Counted from the stretch's first letter, positions 26,079-35,604 are shown. The stretch: 64,000 nt of DNA from JAICMB01 sp035295125 (GCA_035295125.1 DATGJP010000084.1:62001-126000), one strand, 5' to 3'. The notes: a model not told the origin generated them from the letters alone. A program made the numbers and translations.

Positions 26079-26962
26079 TACCAGCCTCTCGTTTGCAGTA
26101 GTTCGCCTTCCGGCAGCCGCGAAATGTCGAGACCAGGCATTGCCATGCCGAGCTCTTCACTGGCTTCGAGCAGCTTCGCCGGATCGTTGAAATACGTGGC
26201 AGCCTTCACAACCGCGCGCGCCCGCGCTTCGGGATCGGACGATTTGAAGATCCCCGAACCGACGAACACCGCCTCGGCTCCGAGTTGCATGACCAGTGCA
26301 GCGTCCGCGGGAGTAGCAATACCACCGGCCGAGAAGTTGGGAACCGGCAGCTTCCCGTGCTCTGCGACATACTGTACCAGCTCCAGCGGCGCTTGCAGCT
26401 TCTTCGACTCCGCCACCAGCTCTTCCTTACCCAGCACAGTGAGCTGCTTCATTTCTTTAACAATCGTCCGTATGTGACGGACGGCCTCGACGATATTCCC
26501 CGAGCCAGCCTCGCCCTTGGTCCGAATCATCGCAGCGCCCTCGGCAATTCGGCGCAACGCCTCCCCCAGGTTGCGCGCCCCGCATACGAACGGCACTTTG
26601 TAATTGCGCTTGTCGATGTGGTGCTCCTCATCGGCAGGGGTCAGAACCTCGCTCTCGTCGATGTAGTCCACTTCGAGCGCCTCGAGGATCCTGGCTTCCA
26701 TGAAATGTCCGATGCGTGCTTTTGCCATCACCGGAATACTCACGGTTTGCATGATCTCGCGAATTTTGCTGATGGGCGCCATGCGCGCCACTCCACCCTC
26801 TTTGCGAATATCGGCGGGCACGCGCTCCAGCGCCATGACGGCGGTAGCCCCAGCCTTCTCCGCAATGAGGGCCTGCTCGGCATTGGTGACGTCCATGATG
26901 ACGCCGCCCTTCAGCATTTCCGCCAAGCCGACTTTCAATCGAAAACTGTCATCTAGGTACAT
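26078..26962 (-). CDS. pdxS: Pyridoxal 5'-phosphate synthase subunit PdxS
   Basis: The 294-residue TIM-barrel protein makes PLP from ribose 5-phosphate, glyceraldehyde 3-phosphate and PdxT-derived ammonia. Conserved parts are KGGVIMDVTNAEQA, the active-site lysine in VMAKARIGHF, EVDYIDESEVLTPAD, the second lysine in RTKGEAGSGN and FSAGGIATPADAA. It lies 15 bp downstream of the MocR-type regulator gene, in the same direction, and is coupled to pdxT. Confidence 0.97.
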   Translation of the reverse strand: MYLDDSFRLKVGLAEMLKGGVIMDVTNAEQALIAEKAGATAVMALERVPADIRKEGGVARMAPISKIREIMQTVSIPVMAKARIGHFMEARILEALEVDYIDESEVLTPADEEHHIDKRNYKVPFVCGARNLGEALRRIAEGAAMIRTKGEAGSGNIVEAVRHIRTIVKEMKQLTVLGKEELVAESKKLQAPLELVQYVAEHGKLPVPNFSAGGIATPADAALVMQLGAEAVFVGSGIFKSSDPEARARAVVKAATYFNDPAKLLEASEELGMAMPGLDISRLPEGELLQTRGW

Positions 26963-26977
26963 GTTGCGCTCTCCTGT

Positions 26978-28396
26978 TTAAACCATTGCTGAAGATTCCA
27001 GCCGCTCGCGCGACCGGGTAAAACCATCCTGGAAAACCCGCCCGAGTGTCGCCAGCCCTAATTCTATGGATGCCGGTTCGACACCGCAAAAACTGATTCG
27101 CATCGTCCCGGGATCTGTTGCTCCTACCGCGAAATGCTTGCCGGGCAGATAGGTGACGCCCTCGCGCTCCGCGCTCGGGAGGAGTTCGTCAGCGTCGAGC
27201 GGCCGCGGCAGCCGAACCCACAAACTCATGCCCCCTTCCGGCCGGGTCCACTCGCTCCCCGGGGGTAAATGCCGTTCGCAGGCAGACAGAACCGCCCGCA
27301 GCCGTTCCCGACCCGACGCCAGCACCCGCTCCCGATGGCGCGCCAGTCGCCCGGACTCCGCAAAACGCAACAGCACCGCCTGCGACAGCTGATCGCTGTG
27401 AAGGTCGCTCCACTGCTTAGCCTCGGTCAATTGCTCGATCAACCAGCGCGGTCCAATCGCCCAACCCACGCGTAGGCCCGGAAACGCAAGTTTCGAGAAA
27501 CTGCGGAGCAGCACGATCCGCTCCGATGCACCAGGGTACGCCGCTGCAAGCTTCTTGATCGGCGGGATCGGATTACCCTCATACCGCAACTCGCCATAGA
27601 TGTCATTCTCCACCAGCAGCGTACCGGTCCGGCTGATTAGGCGAAGTAGTTCTTGTCGAGCTTTAAGATCCAGCGTGTAACCTGTTGGATTTTGAAAGTT
27701 TGATGTTACGACCAGGAGGGCGGGCCGTTCTGCTATCACAGCTCTTTCCAGACGCTCCATGTCGAGCCCGTCATGCCCGTAAGGAACGCCGGAAACCCGG
27801 GCGCCGGCACGCTGGAATGCGTTCTTCAAGCCGGGATAAACCGGGTCTTCCAACAGCACCGTCTCTCCGTGACCGAGGGTCGTCCGCTGGAGCAGATCAA
27901 ATGCCTGCTGACACCCCGTTGTAATCAGGATGTCGTCGGCCTCGGAGGCGGCGCCCTCTTCCCGCGCTTGCTGAAGCAAGTAGCGCCGCAACGGGCCATA
28001 TCCGGCCGGAGAACCAAGTTGCAGAATCTCCTGCGCCTCGGGGCTTCGAATCACCTCGGTGCATGCCGACCGGAAATCCTCCATCGGGAACAGCAATTCA
28101 GACGGTCGCGAACTGGCGAAGCTGATTGGGTCGGTGTTGCCCACGTCCGCCTGGCGGGCCGAGACGAAACTGCCTCGTCCGACATGGCCCGTGATCAGGC
28201 CGTCTGCTTCCAGCAATTCATAGGCGGCCGACACCGTGGTCCGGTTTAAGCCAAGGTGTCCCGCCAATTCCCGGGTCGCGGGCAGTTTATAGCCGGGGCG
28301 TAACCTTCCCGACGCGATCATATCCCTAATTTGCTCAGAGATCTGGCGGTATAGAGGTACAGCGGAACTCGAATCGAGAGAATGAATCGCAACCAT
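26978..28396 (-). CDS. pdxR: MocR family regulator, PdxR-like (GntR HTH + aminotransferase fold)
   Basis: About 472 residues: an N-terminal GntR winged helix (RQISEQIRDMIASGRLRPG, TVSAAYELLEADGLI) and a class I aminotransferase-like domain with the PLP lysine in RSFSKLAFPGLRVGW. PdxR proteins sense PLP and control pdxST. Here it is in the same operon and orientation as pdxS, not divergent as in the best known cases. The frame is open to 28474; the ATG at 28396 places the HTH at a normal distance. The region up to the divergent exported gene (28397-28490) should hold the operator; ATTGG and CCAAT are inverted there. Confidence 0.85.
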   Translation of the reverse strand: MVAIHSLDSSSAVPLYRQISEQIRDMIASGRLRPGYKLPATRELAGHLGLNRTTVSAAYELLEADGLITGHVGRGSFVSARQADVGNTDPISFASSRPSELLFPMEDFRSACTEVIRSPEAQEILQLGSPAGYGPLRRYLLQQAREEGAASEADDILITTGCQQAFDLLQRTTLGHGETVLLEDPVYPGLKNAFQRAGARVSGVPYGHDGLDMERLERAVIAERPALLVVTSNFQNPTGYTLDLKARQELLRLISRTGTLLVENDIYGELRYEGNPIPPIKKLAAAYPGASERIVLLRSFSKLAFPGLRVGWAIGPRWLIEQLTEAKQWSDLHSDQLSQAVLLRFAESGRLARHRERVLASGRERLRAVLSACERHLPPGSEWTRPEGGMSLWVRLPRPLDADELLPSAEREGVTYLPGKHFAVGATDPGTMRISFCGVEPASIELGLATLGRVFQDGFTRSRERLESSAMV

Positions 28397-28490
28397 GCCA
28401 ATACGATCCATTACAGTAACATATTGGACTGTCAACTGCCAATCCAATCCGAAAAAACCGCCAATCTGGTACAATCAGTGTCTTCCCGCC

Positions 28491-29582
28491 GTGACTCGCT
28501 GCATTCTGGCTCTCTTGATTACGGTTCTTCTTGTTCCCGCCGTGGAGCCCGCCCAGAAGAAAAAAAAGACCAGCGACGAAGATGGCATGCTGCCCATCGT
28601 TGTCGACGACTCGAAAAAGAAAAAGAAGAAGGAAGAAGAAACCCAGGTTCTGCCCCCGCCTAAGGAACTGCCCTCCGCCGTCATCGGCGAGATGGACCGG
28701 CTGTCGTTCCAGGTTTCGCCGCTTTCTGGCCGAGGCCTCCTCACCCAACAAACCCGCGAGGCCCTGCGCGCATTACAGCAGAAGAATCACAACTCCACCA
28801 TCATTAAGCTGCGGGCTTTCGTGGCAGGCTCCGGCGATATGCGCCGCATCGGCGAACTCGTCGGGGAGCTTTGGGAAGAGAAGCATCTTCCGCTGCCGGC
28901 CCTCAGCGTCGTTCAAACCGGCGGAATTCCGCTCGAAGCCGCCCAGGTCGTCATCGAGAGTGTCGCCACCGAAAAACGATCCGTGAATCCGTATGGTGTG
29001 GCGTTCTTCTCGGGGCGCCCCGGTGAGAACCTCTCCCAGTCGCTGGCAAGCTTAGCCGACGATGTAAAGCAGGCCGGCATGGACAATGGCGACGTCCTGC
29101 GCGTGACCTGTTACGTCCGGTCGCTGGATGAAAATAGAGACGGCAACCAGCTGATGGCGGCGCGCTTCCCTGCCGCCGCTGCAAACTACGTGCAGATGCA
29201 GCGGGAGTATGCGCTTCCGGTCGCTGAATGCGATGCGGTCGCTCGCCGTCGCACCGCCACCTCAGAGGGCACGCCAAAACTGGTCTTCACGGGAACGCAG
29301 TTGGCATTCGGAAGCCAGGACAACGACATCCGGCTCGCTTTTGAGCGGCTCCAGAAGACCCTGGTGCCTTTCAACACCGATCTTCACAAGACAATTGCCT
29401 CGCACGTGTACCTGATCTCGCCGGGCCTCACGGCGAAGATTCGAACAGTAGGGTCGGAATTCTATGGCAAGACCGCACCGGGTGCAATGACTGTCCTCGC
29501 GTTCGAGGGGCTTCCTTCGCTGGACGCCTCCTTCGGACTCGACGTGATTGTGCTGAGCGGAGCAACCGCCACCGGCCCATAG
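28491..29582 (+). CDS. Exported protein with RidA-like (YjgF) domains
   Basis: A GTG at 28491 starts a signal peptide (CILALLITVLLVPAVEPAQ). The next 40 residues hold two Lys/Glu-rich runs (QKKKKTSDED, SKKKKKKEEET). The rest looks like two or three RidA-fold units: ALSVVQTGGIPLEAAQVVIE, PYGVAFFSGRPGENLSQSL with GDVLRVTCYVRS, and PKLVFTGTQLAFGSQDN with TIASHVYLI. RidA proteins deaminate reactive enamines as trimers in the cytoplasm; an exported fused form would have to do something else or be a degenerate structural relative. The usual RidA catalytic arginine is not obvious. It is divergent from pdxR. Confidence 0.75.
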   Translation: MTRCILALLITVLLVPAVEPAQKKKKTSDEDGMLPIVVDDSKKKKKKEEETQVLPPPKELPSAVIGEMDRLSFQVSPLSGRGLLTQQTREALRALQQKNHNSTIIKLRAFVAGSGDMRRIGELVGELWEEKHLPLPALSVVQTGGIPLEAAQVVIESVATEKRSVNPYGVAFFSGRPGENLSQSLASLADDVKQAGMDNGDVLRVTCYVRSLDENRDGNQLMAARFPAAAANYVQMQREYALPVAECDAVARRRTATSEGTPKLVFTGTQLAFGSQDNDIRLAFERLQKTLVPFNTDLHKTIASHVYLISPGLTAKIRTVGSEFYGKTAPGAMTVLAFEGLPSLDASFGLDVIVLSGATATGP

Positions 29583-29762
29583 CGGGGAGCTCCCGGAAGT
29601 GAGCCTTAGGCTGCCCATCTGGCGGCTGAAGCTGGCGGGTTTTGGGGATGGCATCCCGCATCATCAGAAACGCCGTTGACATCCATAAAGTTTCCAAACT
29701 GAGCTGCCCAGGGCCTCGAAACCGGCGAATGGCGGTGATAAGCTTAGGCTGACCCGGAGGAC

Positions 29763-32486
29763 GTGAAAATGCATCCGCAGCCGAGAATTCAGAGATGCGC
29801 TTTGGGCGTTCTGGTGTTTGCGCCGGTACTGCTCGCCCAACAGGCTGAGTTGGGCCCCCCCCTCAAGATGCCGGAGCGAGTGGTGTCCGTGCCGATCGCG
29901 ACCGGGCCGGCCACTCCGCAGGTTCAGGCCGCATTCTTCGATACTACGAACCGAGCGAACGTTGCAGCTTTCTATAACAGCACGCTGGTGACAACCCGCG
30001 GGCTCCCGATTGGGTGGACAGGCAGCGTCACGCCCGCGAATCCGGGGACCACGCTGCAGTCGTACAAAGATGCCGTTGCGGTAAGGGTGAACTGGTTTCG
30101 GACGATGGCTGGGGTCCCTGCCACAATCACGCTGAATACGACTTACAACACCAAGGATCAGCAGGCGGCTCTGATGATGAGCGCCAACAACCAGCTCAAC
30201 CACACCCCTCCATCGAGTTGGATCGACTATACCGCTGACGGAGCCGAGGCAGCCGGAAATTCCAACCTTTGCGGCTATTTCGGCAGTTGGGTGGATACCG
30301 GCTGCGTGGAGCTTTATATCCAGGACGGGGGCAGCAATAACGAGGTGGTTGGCCATCGGCGCTGGATCATCTATCCGCAGACGCAGCAGATGGGCACTGG
30401 CGACGTCCCTCAGAATGGGTCGAGCTCTCAGTACATGGGCGCGAATGCGCTATGGGTGATAGACAGTAATTACGGTGGCACGCGCCCAGCCACTCGCGAC
30501 GGCTTCGTCGCCTGGCCGCCGCCGGGTTATGTGCCTTACACGCTCGTGTTCCCCAGGTGGTCGTTCGCATATCCCAACGCGGATTTCAGCGCCGCGACGG
30601 TCACCATGATGCGCAATGGCTCCAGCGTCCCCGTTTCCGTGAAACCACCGCAAAACCTGTACGGCGAAAACACGTTGGTTTGGGTTCCCGACAATCTCGA
30701 TCCTACGGTACCGTTCAACCCCACGGCACCGGCCTCCGATACACCAATCACGGTGACCGTGAGCGGCATCCGCGGCGCACCGCAGAGCTCCTACACGTAC
30801 GTCGTGACCGTATTCGACCCCAATGCCGGAAGCTGCAGCTACAGCCTATCCGGGAACAATTTCACCGCGCCAGCCGGTGGCGCAAGTGGGACGGTCACGG
30901 TCACGACCTCGGCAGGTTGTTCGTGGACAGCGGTCAGCAATGTCCCGTGGATCATCGTGACCGGCGGACAATCCGGCTCGGGTCCGGCGAGTCTCACGGT
31001 CCTGGCGAACAACACCGGAGCACAGCGAGTCGGGACCCTCACGATTGCCGGGCAAACCGTCACAATGACGCAAGCTGGCGGTTCCGCGTGCAATTATTCG
31101 TTGCCTTCGACGAGCGCGAGCTTCGCCTCCAGCGCTGGCACTGGAACTGTCAGCGTACAGGCGACACCCAGCAACTGTTCGTGGACAGCAGTCAGCAACG
31201 CGACTTGGATTACCGTCGCCGCGGGCGCAAATGGCGCCGGCAACGGAAGCGTCAGCTATTCCGTCACGGCCAATACCGGAGCCTTCCGCACGGGCACGAT
31301 GACCATTGCCGGCGTGACATTTACCGTCTCGCAATCCGGCACAGTTACAAAGCTGGCTTTCTTTCCGGTGACGCCCTGCCGCATTCTGGACACGCGTAAT
31401 CCCAGCGGCCCGTTCGGCGGGCCCATCCTGGCGGGCAATGCGTCGCGGGACGTGTCTATTCCCCAAAGCTCGTGCGGCATTCCGGCATCGGCACAGGCGT
31501 ATTCACTGAACGTCACCGTAGTGCCTCCAGGCCGGCTAACGTATCTGAGCATCTGGCCGTCCGGCCAGCCGCAGCCGGTCGTTTCGACGCTAAACTCCTT
31601 CGATGGGCAAGTGGTCGCAAATGCGGCGCTGGTGCCCGCGGGAACCAATGGTGCGATCAGCGTTTACGTCAGCGACAGCACCCACGTGATCATCGACATC
31701 AACGGCTATTTTGCACCGCCCTCGGCGCAGGGCCTGGCGTTTTATCCGGTTACGCCTTGCCGTGTTGCGGACACGCGCCTCAGCACCGGCACGTTCGGTG
31801 GCCCGCGAATGCCGGGCGGCAGCATACGGACTTTCCCGATCCCGGCGAGCCTGTGTAGCGGCATTCCGCCTTCCGCGCAGGCCTTTTCGTTGAACATGAC
31901 AGCCGTACCGCCGGCCCCTCTGACCTACCTGACGGCGTGGCCCTCGGGACAAAACCAGCCCGTTGTCTCGACGCTGAACTCCTTCAATGCGCGTGTGGTG
32001 GCTAATGCGGCCATCGTACCGGCGGGAACGAGCGGCGGCGTCAACGTTTTCGTCAGCGATGCCACGGATGTCATCATTGACATCAACGGCTATTTCGCGC
32101 CTCCTGGAGCGAGCGGTGCGCTCTACTTTTACCCCGCCATACCCTGCCGGGTGGCGGACACACGCGGCGCGGTGGGTCCATTTGGCGGTCCGTCGATGGC
32201 GGGCAATGCCACGCGCAACTTTGCCATTTCGAACAGTAGCTGCGGTGTACCGCCCTCCGCTCTTGCTTTCTCCTTGAATATGACCGTGGTGCCTCCCGCG
32301 CCGCTCACGTATCTGACGACCTGGCCGCAAGGTGGGACGATGCCGGTGGTCTCGACCCTGAATTCATTCAATGCCACAGTTGTGGCGAATGCCGCGATCG
32401 TGCCGGCGGGTTCCGGTGGCATCAGCGTTTACGTGAGCAATGCCACCGATCTCATCATCGATGTGAACGGGTACTTCGCGCCATAG
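29763..32486 (+). CDS. Secreted CAP-domain protein with BACON domains and three C-terminal repeats
   Basis: A 907-residue exported protein. After the signal (ALGVLVFAPVLLAQ) comes a CAP/SCP-like region (AVAVRVNWFRTMAGVP, QQAALMMSANNQLNH, NEVVGHRRWIIYP) to about residue 270. Then come an Ig-like stretch and two BACON-type domains (about 358-525, each with CSWTAVSNxxWI). Last are three copies of a roughly 126-residue unit opening FxPVTPCRxxDTR and closing IIDINGYFAPP. Acidobacteria use such modules in secreted proteins, with BACON thought to bind glycans or mucins. The three C-terminal units are about 60 percent alike by eye. The role is probably cell-surface or extracellular. Confidence 0.88.
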   Translation: MKMHPQPRIQRCALGVLVFAPVLLAQQAELGPPLKMPERVVSVPIATGPATPQVQAAFFDTTNRANVAAFYNSTLVTTRGLPIGWTGSVTPANPGTTLQSYKDAVAVRVNWFRTMAGVPATITLNTTYNTKDQQAALMMSANNQLNHTPPSSWIDYTADGAEAAGNSNLCGYFGSWVDTGCVELYIQDGGSNNEVVGHRRWIIYPQTQQMGTGDVPQNGSSSQYMGANALWVIDSNYGGTRPATRDGFVAWPPPGYVPYTLVFPRWSFAYPNADFSAATVTMMRNGSSVPVSVKPPQNLYGENTLVWVPDNLDPTVPFNPTAPASDTPITVTVSGIRGAPQSSYTYVVTVFDPNAGSCSYSLSGNNFTAPAGGASGTVTVTTSAGCSWTAVSNVPWIIVTGGQSGSGPASLTVLANNTGAQRVGTLTIAGQTVTMTQAGGSACNYSLPSTSASFASSAGTGTVSVQATPSNCSWTAVSNATWITVAAGANGAGNGSVSYSVTANTGAFRTGTMTIAGVTFTVSQSGTVTKLAFFPVTPCRILDTRNPSGPFGGPILAGNASRDVSIPQSSCGIPASAQAYSLNVTVVPPGRLTYLSIWPSGQPQPVVSTLNSFDGQVVANAALVPAGTNGAISVYVSDSTHVIIDINGYFAPPSAQGLAFYPVTPCRVADTRLSTGTFGGPRMPGGSIRTFPIPASLCSGIPPSAQAFSLNMTAVPPAPLTYLTAWPSGQNQPVVSTLNSFNARVVANAAIVPAGTSGGVNVFVSDATDVIIDINGYFAPPGASGALYFYPAIPCRVADTRGAVGPFGGPSMAGNATRNFAISNSSCGVPPSALAFSLNMTVVPPAPLTYLTTWPQGGTMPVVSTLNSFNATVVANAAIVPAGSGGISVYVSNATDLIIDVNGYFAP

Positions 32487-32515
32487 CTAGCCTGCGCCAG
32501 CCTTCCACATCCGCA

Positions 32516-32998
32516 CTATCGCTTGTAGCCGATTTTTCTCAGGAAATCGCGGCGATTCGCGGCATCCGAATCAGACTCCACGCCTTTCGGCGAACTACCG
32601 TCGACGACGCCGAGCACCCCGCGCCCTTGTTCAGTCTCCGCGACGATTACCTCAACGGGGTTCGCTGTGGCGCAGAAAATCGTACAGACTTCCGGCGTAT
32701 TTTGAATCACGTTCGTAATGTTGATGGGATAGCCTTCCCGGAGCGCGACTACGAACAAGTGCCCCGCCCCAATGGCGGTGGCATTCCGGGTGGCCAGCGC
32801 TTTGAGCTCGGCGTCGTTGCCGTCAACACGCGTCAAACACGGCCCGGATGCCTCATTGAAAGCCACGCCGAACTTCATCTGTGGGACGGTGTTCACGATT
32901 GCTTCATAAAGATCTTCGACGGTCTTGATGAAATGGCTGTGCCCCACCACAATATTGCCGTTTTCGGGGATTTCCAACCGCACGGCCTTCAGTTCCAT
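32516..32998 (-). CDS. Adenosine-specific kinase family protein
   Basis: The 160-residue protein matches the small adenosine-specific kinase family (PF04008) along its length: GNIVVGHSHFIKTVEDLYEA, MKFGVAFNEASGPCL, then TRNATAIGAGHLFVVALREG and CTIFCATANPVEVIVAETEQGRGVLGVVDG. The family was defined from archaea, and the kinase activity rests on few data. It has no signal and no operon partner; its start is divergent from the molybdoenzyme genes with 37 bp between. Confidence 0.88.
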   Translation of the reverse strand: MELKAVRLEIPENGNIVVGHSHFIKTVEDLYEAIVNTVPQMKFGVAFNEASGPCLTRVDGNDAELKALATRNATAIGAGHLFVVALREGYPINITNVIQNTPEVCTIFCATANPVEVIVAETEQGRGVLGVVDGSSPKGVESDSDAANRRDFLRKIGYKR

Positions 32999-33035
32999 GA
33001 CCCTAATTTAACCATTCCAGCGTGCAAGGCGGATA

Positions 33036-33512
33036 ATGATGGGTATGGAACTCCTCATCAATGGCTCTCGCCATACGGTGAAAAGCGATCCTGAACGCCC
33101 ACTCCTTTACGTTCTGCGCGAAGAGCTGGACATGACCGGCGCCAAGTACGGATGCGGTGAAGGCCAATGCGGGGCCTGTACCGTGCTGGTGGATGGTTCG
33201 CCGGTGCGCTCCTGCGTCACGCCGGTGCGCGCGCTGGCGGGCAAACAGATCACCACCATCGAAGGTCTGGCCCAGAATGGCCACCTGCACCCGCTGCAGG
33301 AAGCCTTCATCAAAGCCGACGCCCTGGAATGCGGGTACTGCACTTCGGGCATGATTCTTGCCGGCGCGGCCCTACTACGGCGAAAACCCGATCCCGATGA
33401 GGCCGAGATCAAACGCACACTTGAAGGCAATATCTGCCGCTGCGGAACTTATCCCCGGATTGTCGCGGCAGTGCGGATGGCGGCACGCCTCCAGGGAGGC
33501 CATCATGCCTGA
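33036..33512 (+). CDS. [2Fe-2S] small subunit of an isoquinoline/aldehyde oxidoreductase-type enzyme
   Basis: The 158-residue protein has both Fe-S domains of the molybdenum hydroxylase small subunit: YGCGEGQCGACTVLVDG, then ECGYCTSGMI and GNICRCGTYPRI. It overlaps by 8 bp the large subunit gene. No FAD subunit gene follows, as in IorAB-type enzymes that pass electrons to a cytochrome or other acceptor. It has no signal and should travel with the Tat-bearing large subunit. Confidence 0.93.
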   Translation: MMGMELLINGSRHTVKSDPERPLLYVLREELDMTGAKYGCGEGQCGACTVLVDGSPVRSCVTPVRALAGKQITTIEGLAQNGHLHPLQEAFIKADALECGYCTSGMILAGAALLRRKPDPDEAEIKRTLEGNICRCGTYPRIVAAVRMAARLQGGHHA

Positions 33513-35604
33513 GCTCGAACGCTATGAATTAACCGAAGGTCCGGCTTACCATTTCGCCACGGACCGCCGCGATTTCCTGAAGCTCGCAGGCGGGGGACTT
33601 GCAATTTTCCTGGCGCTCAGTCACACCGGCGAGGCGCAGGAATCGGGGCGGAGAGGGTTCCGGGGAAACGAGCTGCCGCAGAATATCGGAGCATGGCTGC
33701 ACATCGATCCCAACGGCAAGATCACGGCATACACCGGCAAGGTGGAAGTGGGGCAAAACGCCCGTACCTCGCTCACGCAGGCAGTCGCCGAGGAGTTGCA
33801 GGTTAAACCGGAAGCCGTTCAGTTGGTCATGGGTGACACCGACCTGACGCCTTATGACATGGGCACCTTCGGAAGCCGGACGACGCCGACCATGGCGCCG
33901 CAACTGCACAAAGCCGGAGCCGCCGCTCGCGAAATGCTAATCGACGCCGCAGCCGCCAAGTGGAACGTCGACCGCGGGCAGGTGAGCGTTGAAAACGGCC
34001 AGGTCCGCGATCAGAATGGCCACTCGATTTCGTTCGGTGAACTCGCGGGCGCCATGCAGGCGTCGAAGACCATTTCCGCCGACGTCCACACGACACCGCC
34101 CAGCGACTGGAAAGTTGCGGGCCACGACCTCGAAAAAGTGAACGCCCGCGACATGGTGACGGGCAGCCATCGCTACACATCGGATCTTCGCCGTCCTGGC
34201 ATGCTGTATGCCAAAATTGTCCGTCCGTCGGCATTCAACGCCAAGCTCGTGTCGGTTGACACCAAGGCCGCGGAGCAGATGCCGGGCGTGACCGTGGTTC
34301 ACGAAGGTGATTACATCGGAGTGGCCGCCGAAGACTCGGCCAAAGCGGCGAATGCAGCGTCGGCAATCTCGGCCGAGTGGAAAGCCGATCCTCAGCCGTC
34401 CGAGAAGGAGCTCTTCACCTACTTGAAGACGCACCCCGCGGAAGCCCACCGTGGAACAGGCAGCGATGGCGACGCCAGCGACTCAGCCGCCAAAGCAGGC
34501 GACGTCAAGGTGGAAGCCACCTACACTGTCGCCTACATCGCGCACACTCCGCTCGAACCGCGAGCAGCAGTCGCCGAGTGGAATAGCGGCAAGCTGACGG
34601 TCTGGACCGGCACGCAGCGGCCGTTCGGCGTGCGAGACGAGTTGGCGGAGGCGTTCGGTATGCCGAAGGATCGCATCCGCGTCATTGTGCCGGATACCGG
34701 GTCCGGGTATGGCGGCAAGCACACGGGGGAATGCGCGATCGAGGCGGCACGGTTGGCGAAGGCCGCGGGCAAACCGGTGAAGCTGGTGTGGACTCGGGAA
34801 GAGGAACTGACCTGGGCGTATTTCCGGCCCGCCGGCGTCATCGACGTTCGCAGTGCCGCGACCAAAGACGGCATCATCACTGCCTGGGAGTTTCACAACT
34901 ACAACTCCGGGCCGTCGGCGATGAAGAGTTACTATCACATCCCTGGCGAGAAGGCCGAATTCCACGAAACGCAGACTCCGCTGCGGCAGGGGTCGTACCG
35001 CGGATTGGCGGCCACGGCAAACCATTTCGCTCGCGAATCGCACATGGACGAACTGGCGCATGCCGTCGGCATGGAGCCGCTGGCGTTCCGGCTCAAAAAC
35101 ACCACCGACCCTCGTCTTCGGCGTGCCTATGAAAAGGCTGCCGAGCGGTTCGATTGGGGGAGAGCAAAGGGCGGTTCGGGACGAGGTTTCGGCATCGCCG
35201 GAGGTTTTGAAAAAGGCGGATACACCGCGTGCTGCGCCGAGGTAACTGTGGCAAACGGCAAGATCAGAGTCGAACGCGTCGTTCAGTCGTTCGACTGCGG
35301 CGCCGTTGTCAACCCGCTCCATCTTCGGAACCAGGTGGAAGGCTCTGTTGTCATGGGGCTCGGCGGCGCGCTCATCGAAACCATTCACTTCGAGAACGGA
35401 CGTATTTTAAACGCGCGGCTCAGCCGCTATCCGGTGCCGCGATTCAGCAATCTCCCGAAAATCGAGAGCGTGCTGATCGATGACAAGAGTATCCCTTCAG
35501 CGGGAGCCGGCGAGACCCCTATTGTGGGCATTGCGCCGGCCGTAGCGAATGCAGTGTTCAACGCCACCGGCCAGCGCGTGCGTTCAATGCCGATGAAGCT
35601 ATAA
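33505..35604 (+). CDS. Molybdopterin-binding large subunit, IorB-like, Tat-exported
   Basis: From the ATG at 33505 the 699-residue protein carries a twin-arginine stretch (TDRRDFLKLAGGGLAIF) about 20 residues in. Moco signatures are GSGYGGKHTGE, QGSYRGLAATANH and, at the end, the glutamate motif GAGETPIVGI. It oxidises an N-heterocycle or an aldehyde in the periplasm; the substrate is not determined. Its frame extends upstream within the small subunit gene, but that part is a shadow. A second enzyme of this superfamily lies at 9-13 kb, with the Tat signal on the other subunit. Confidence 0.93.
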   Translation: MPELERYELTEGPAYHFATDRRDFLKLAGGGLAIFLALSHTGEAQESGRRGFRGNELPQNIGAWLHIDPNGKITAYTGKVEVGQNARTSLTQAVAEELQVKPEAVQLVMGDTDLTPYDMGTFGSRTTPTMAPQLHKAGAAAREMLIDAAAAKWNVDRGQVSVENGQVRDQNGHSISFGELAGAMQASKTISADVHTTPPSDWKVAGHDLEKVNARDMVTGSHRYTSDLRRPGMLYAKIVRPSAFNAKLVSVDTKAAEQMPGVTVVHEGDYIGVAAEDSAKAANAASAISAEWKADPQPSEKELFTYLKTHPAEAHRGTGSDGDASDSAAKAGDVKVEATYTVAYIAHTPLEPRAAVAEWNSGKLTVWTGTQRPFGVRDELAEAFGMPKDRIRVIVPDTGSGYGGKHTGECAIEAARLAKAAGKPVKLVWTREEELTWAYFRPAGVIDVRSAATKDGIITAWEFHNYNSGPSAMKSYYHIPGEKAEFHETQTPLRQGSYRGLAATANHFARESHMDELAHAVGMEPLAFRLKNTTDPRLRRAYEKAAERFDWGRAKGGSGRGFGIAGGFEKGGYTACCAEVTVANGKIRVERVVQSFDCGAVVNPLHLRNQVEGSVVMGLGGALIETIHFENGRILNARLSRYPVPRFSNLPKIESVLIDDKSIPSAGAGETPIVGIAPAVANAVFNATGQRVRSMPMKL

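Noticed and set aside
33358..33504. An upstream extension of the IorB-like subunit
   Set aside because: It overlaps the small subunit's CRCGTY region in another frame and would bury the Tat signal; the ATG at 33505 is better.
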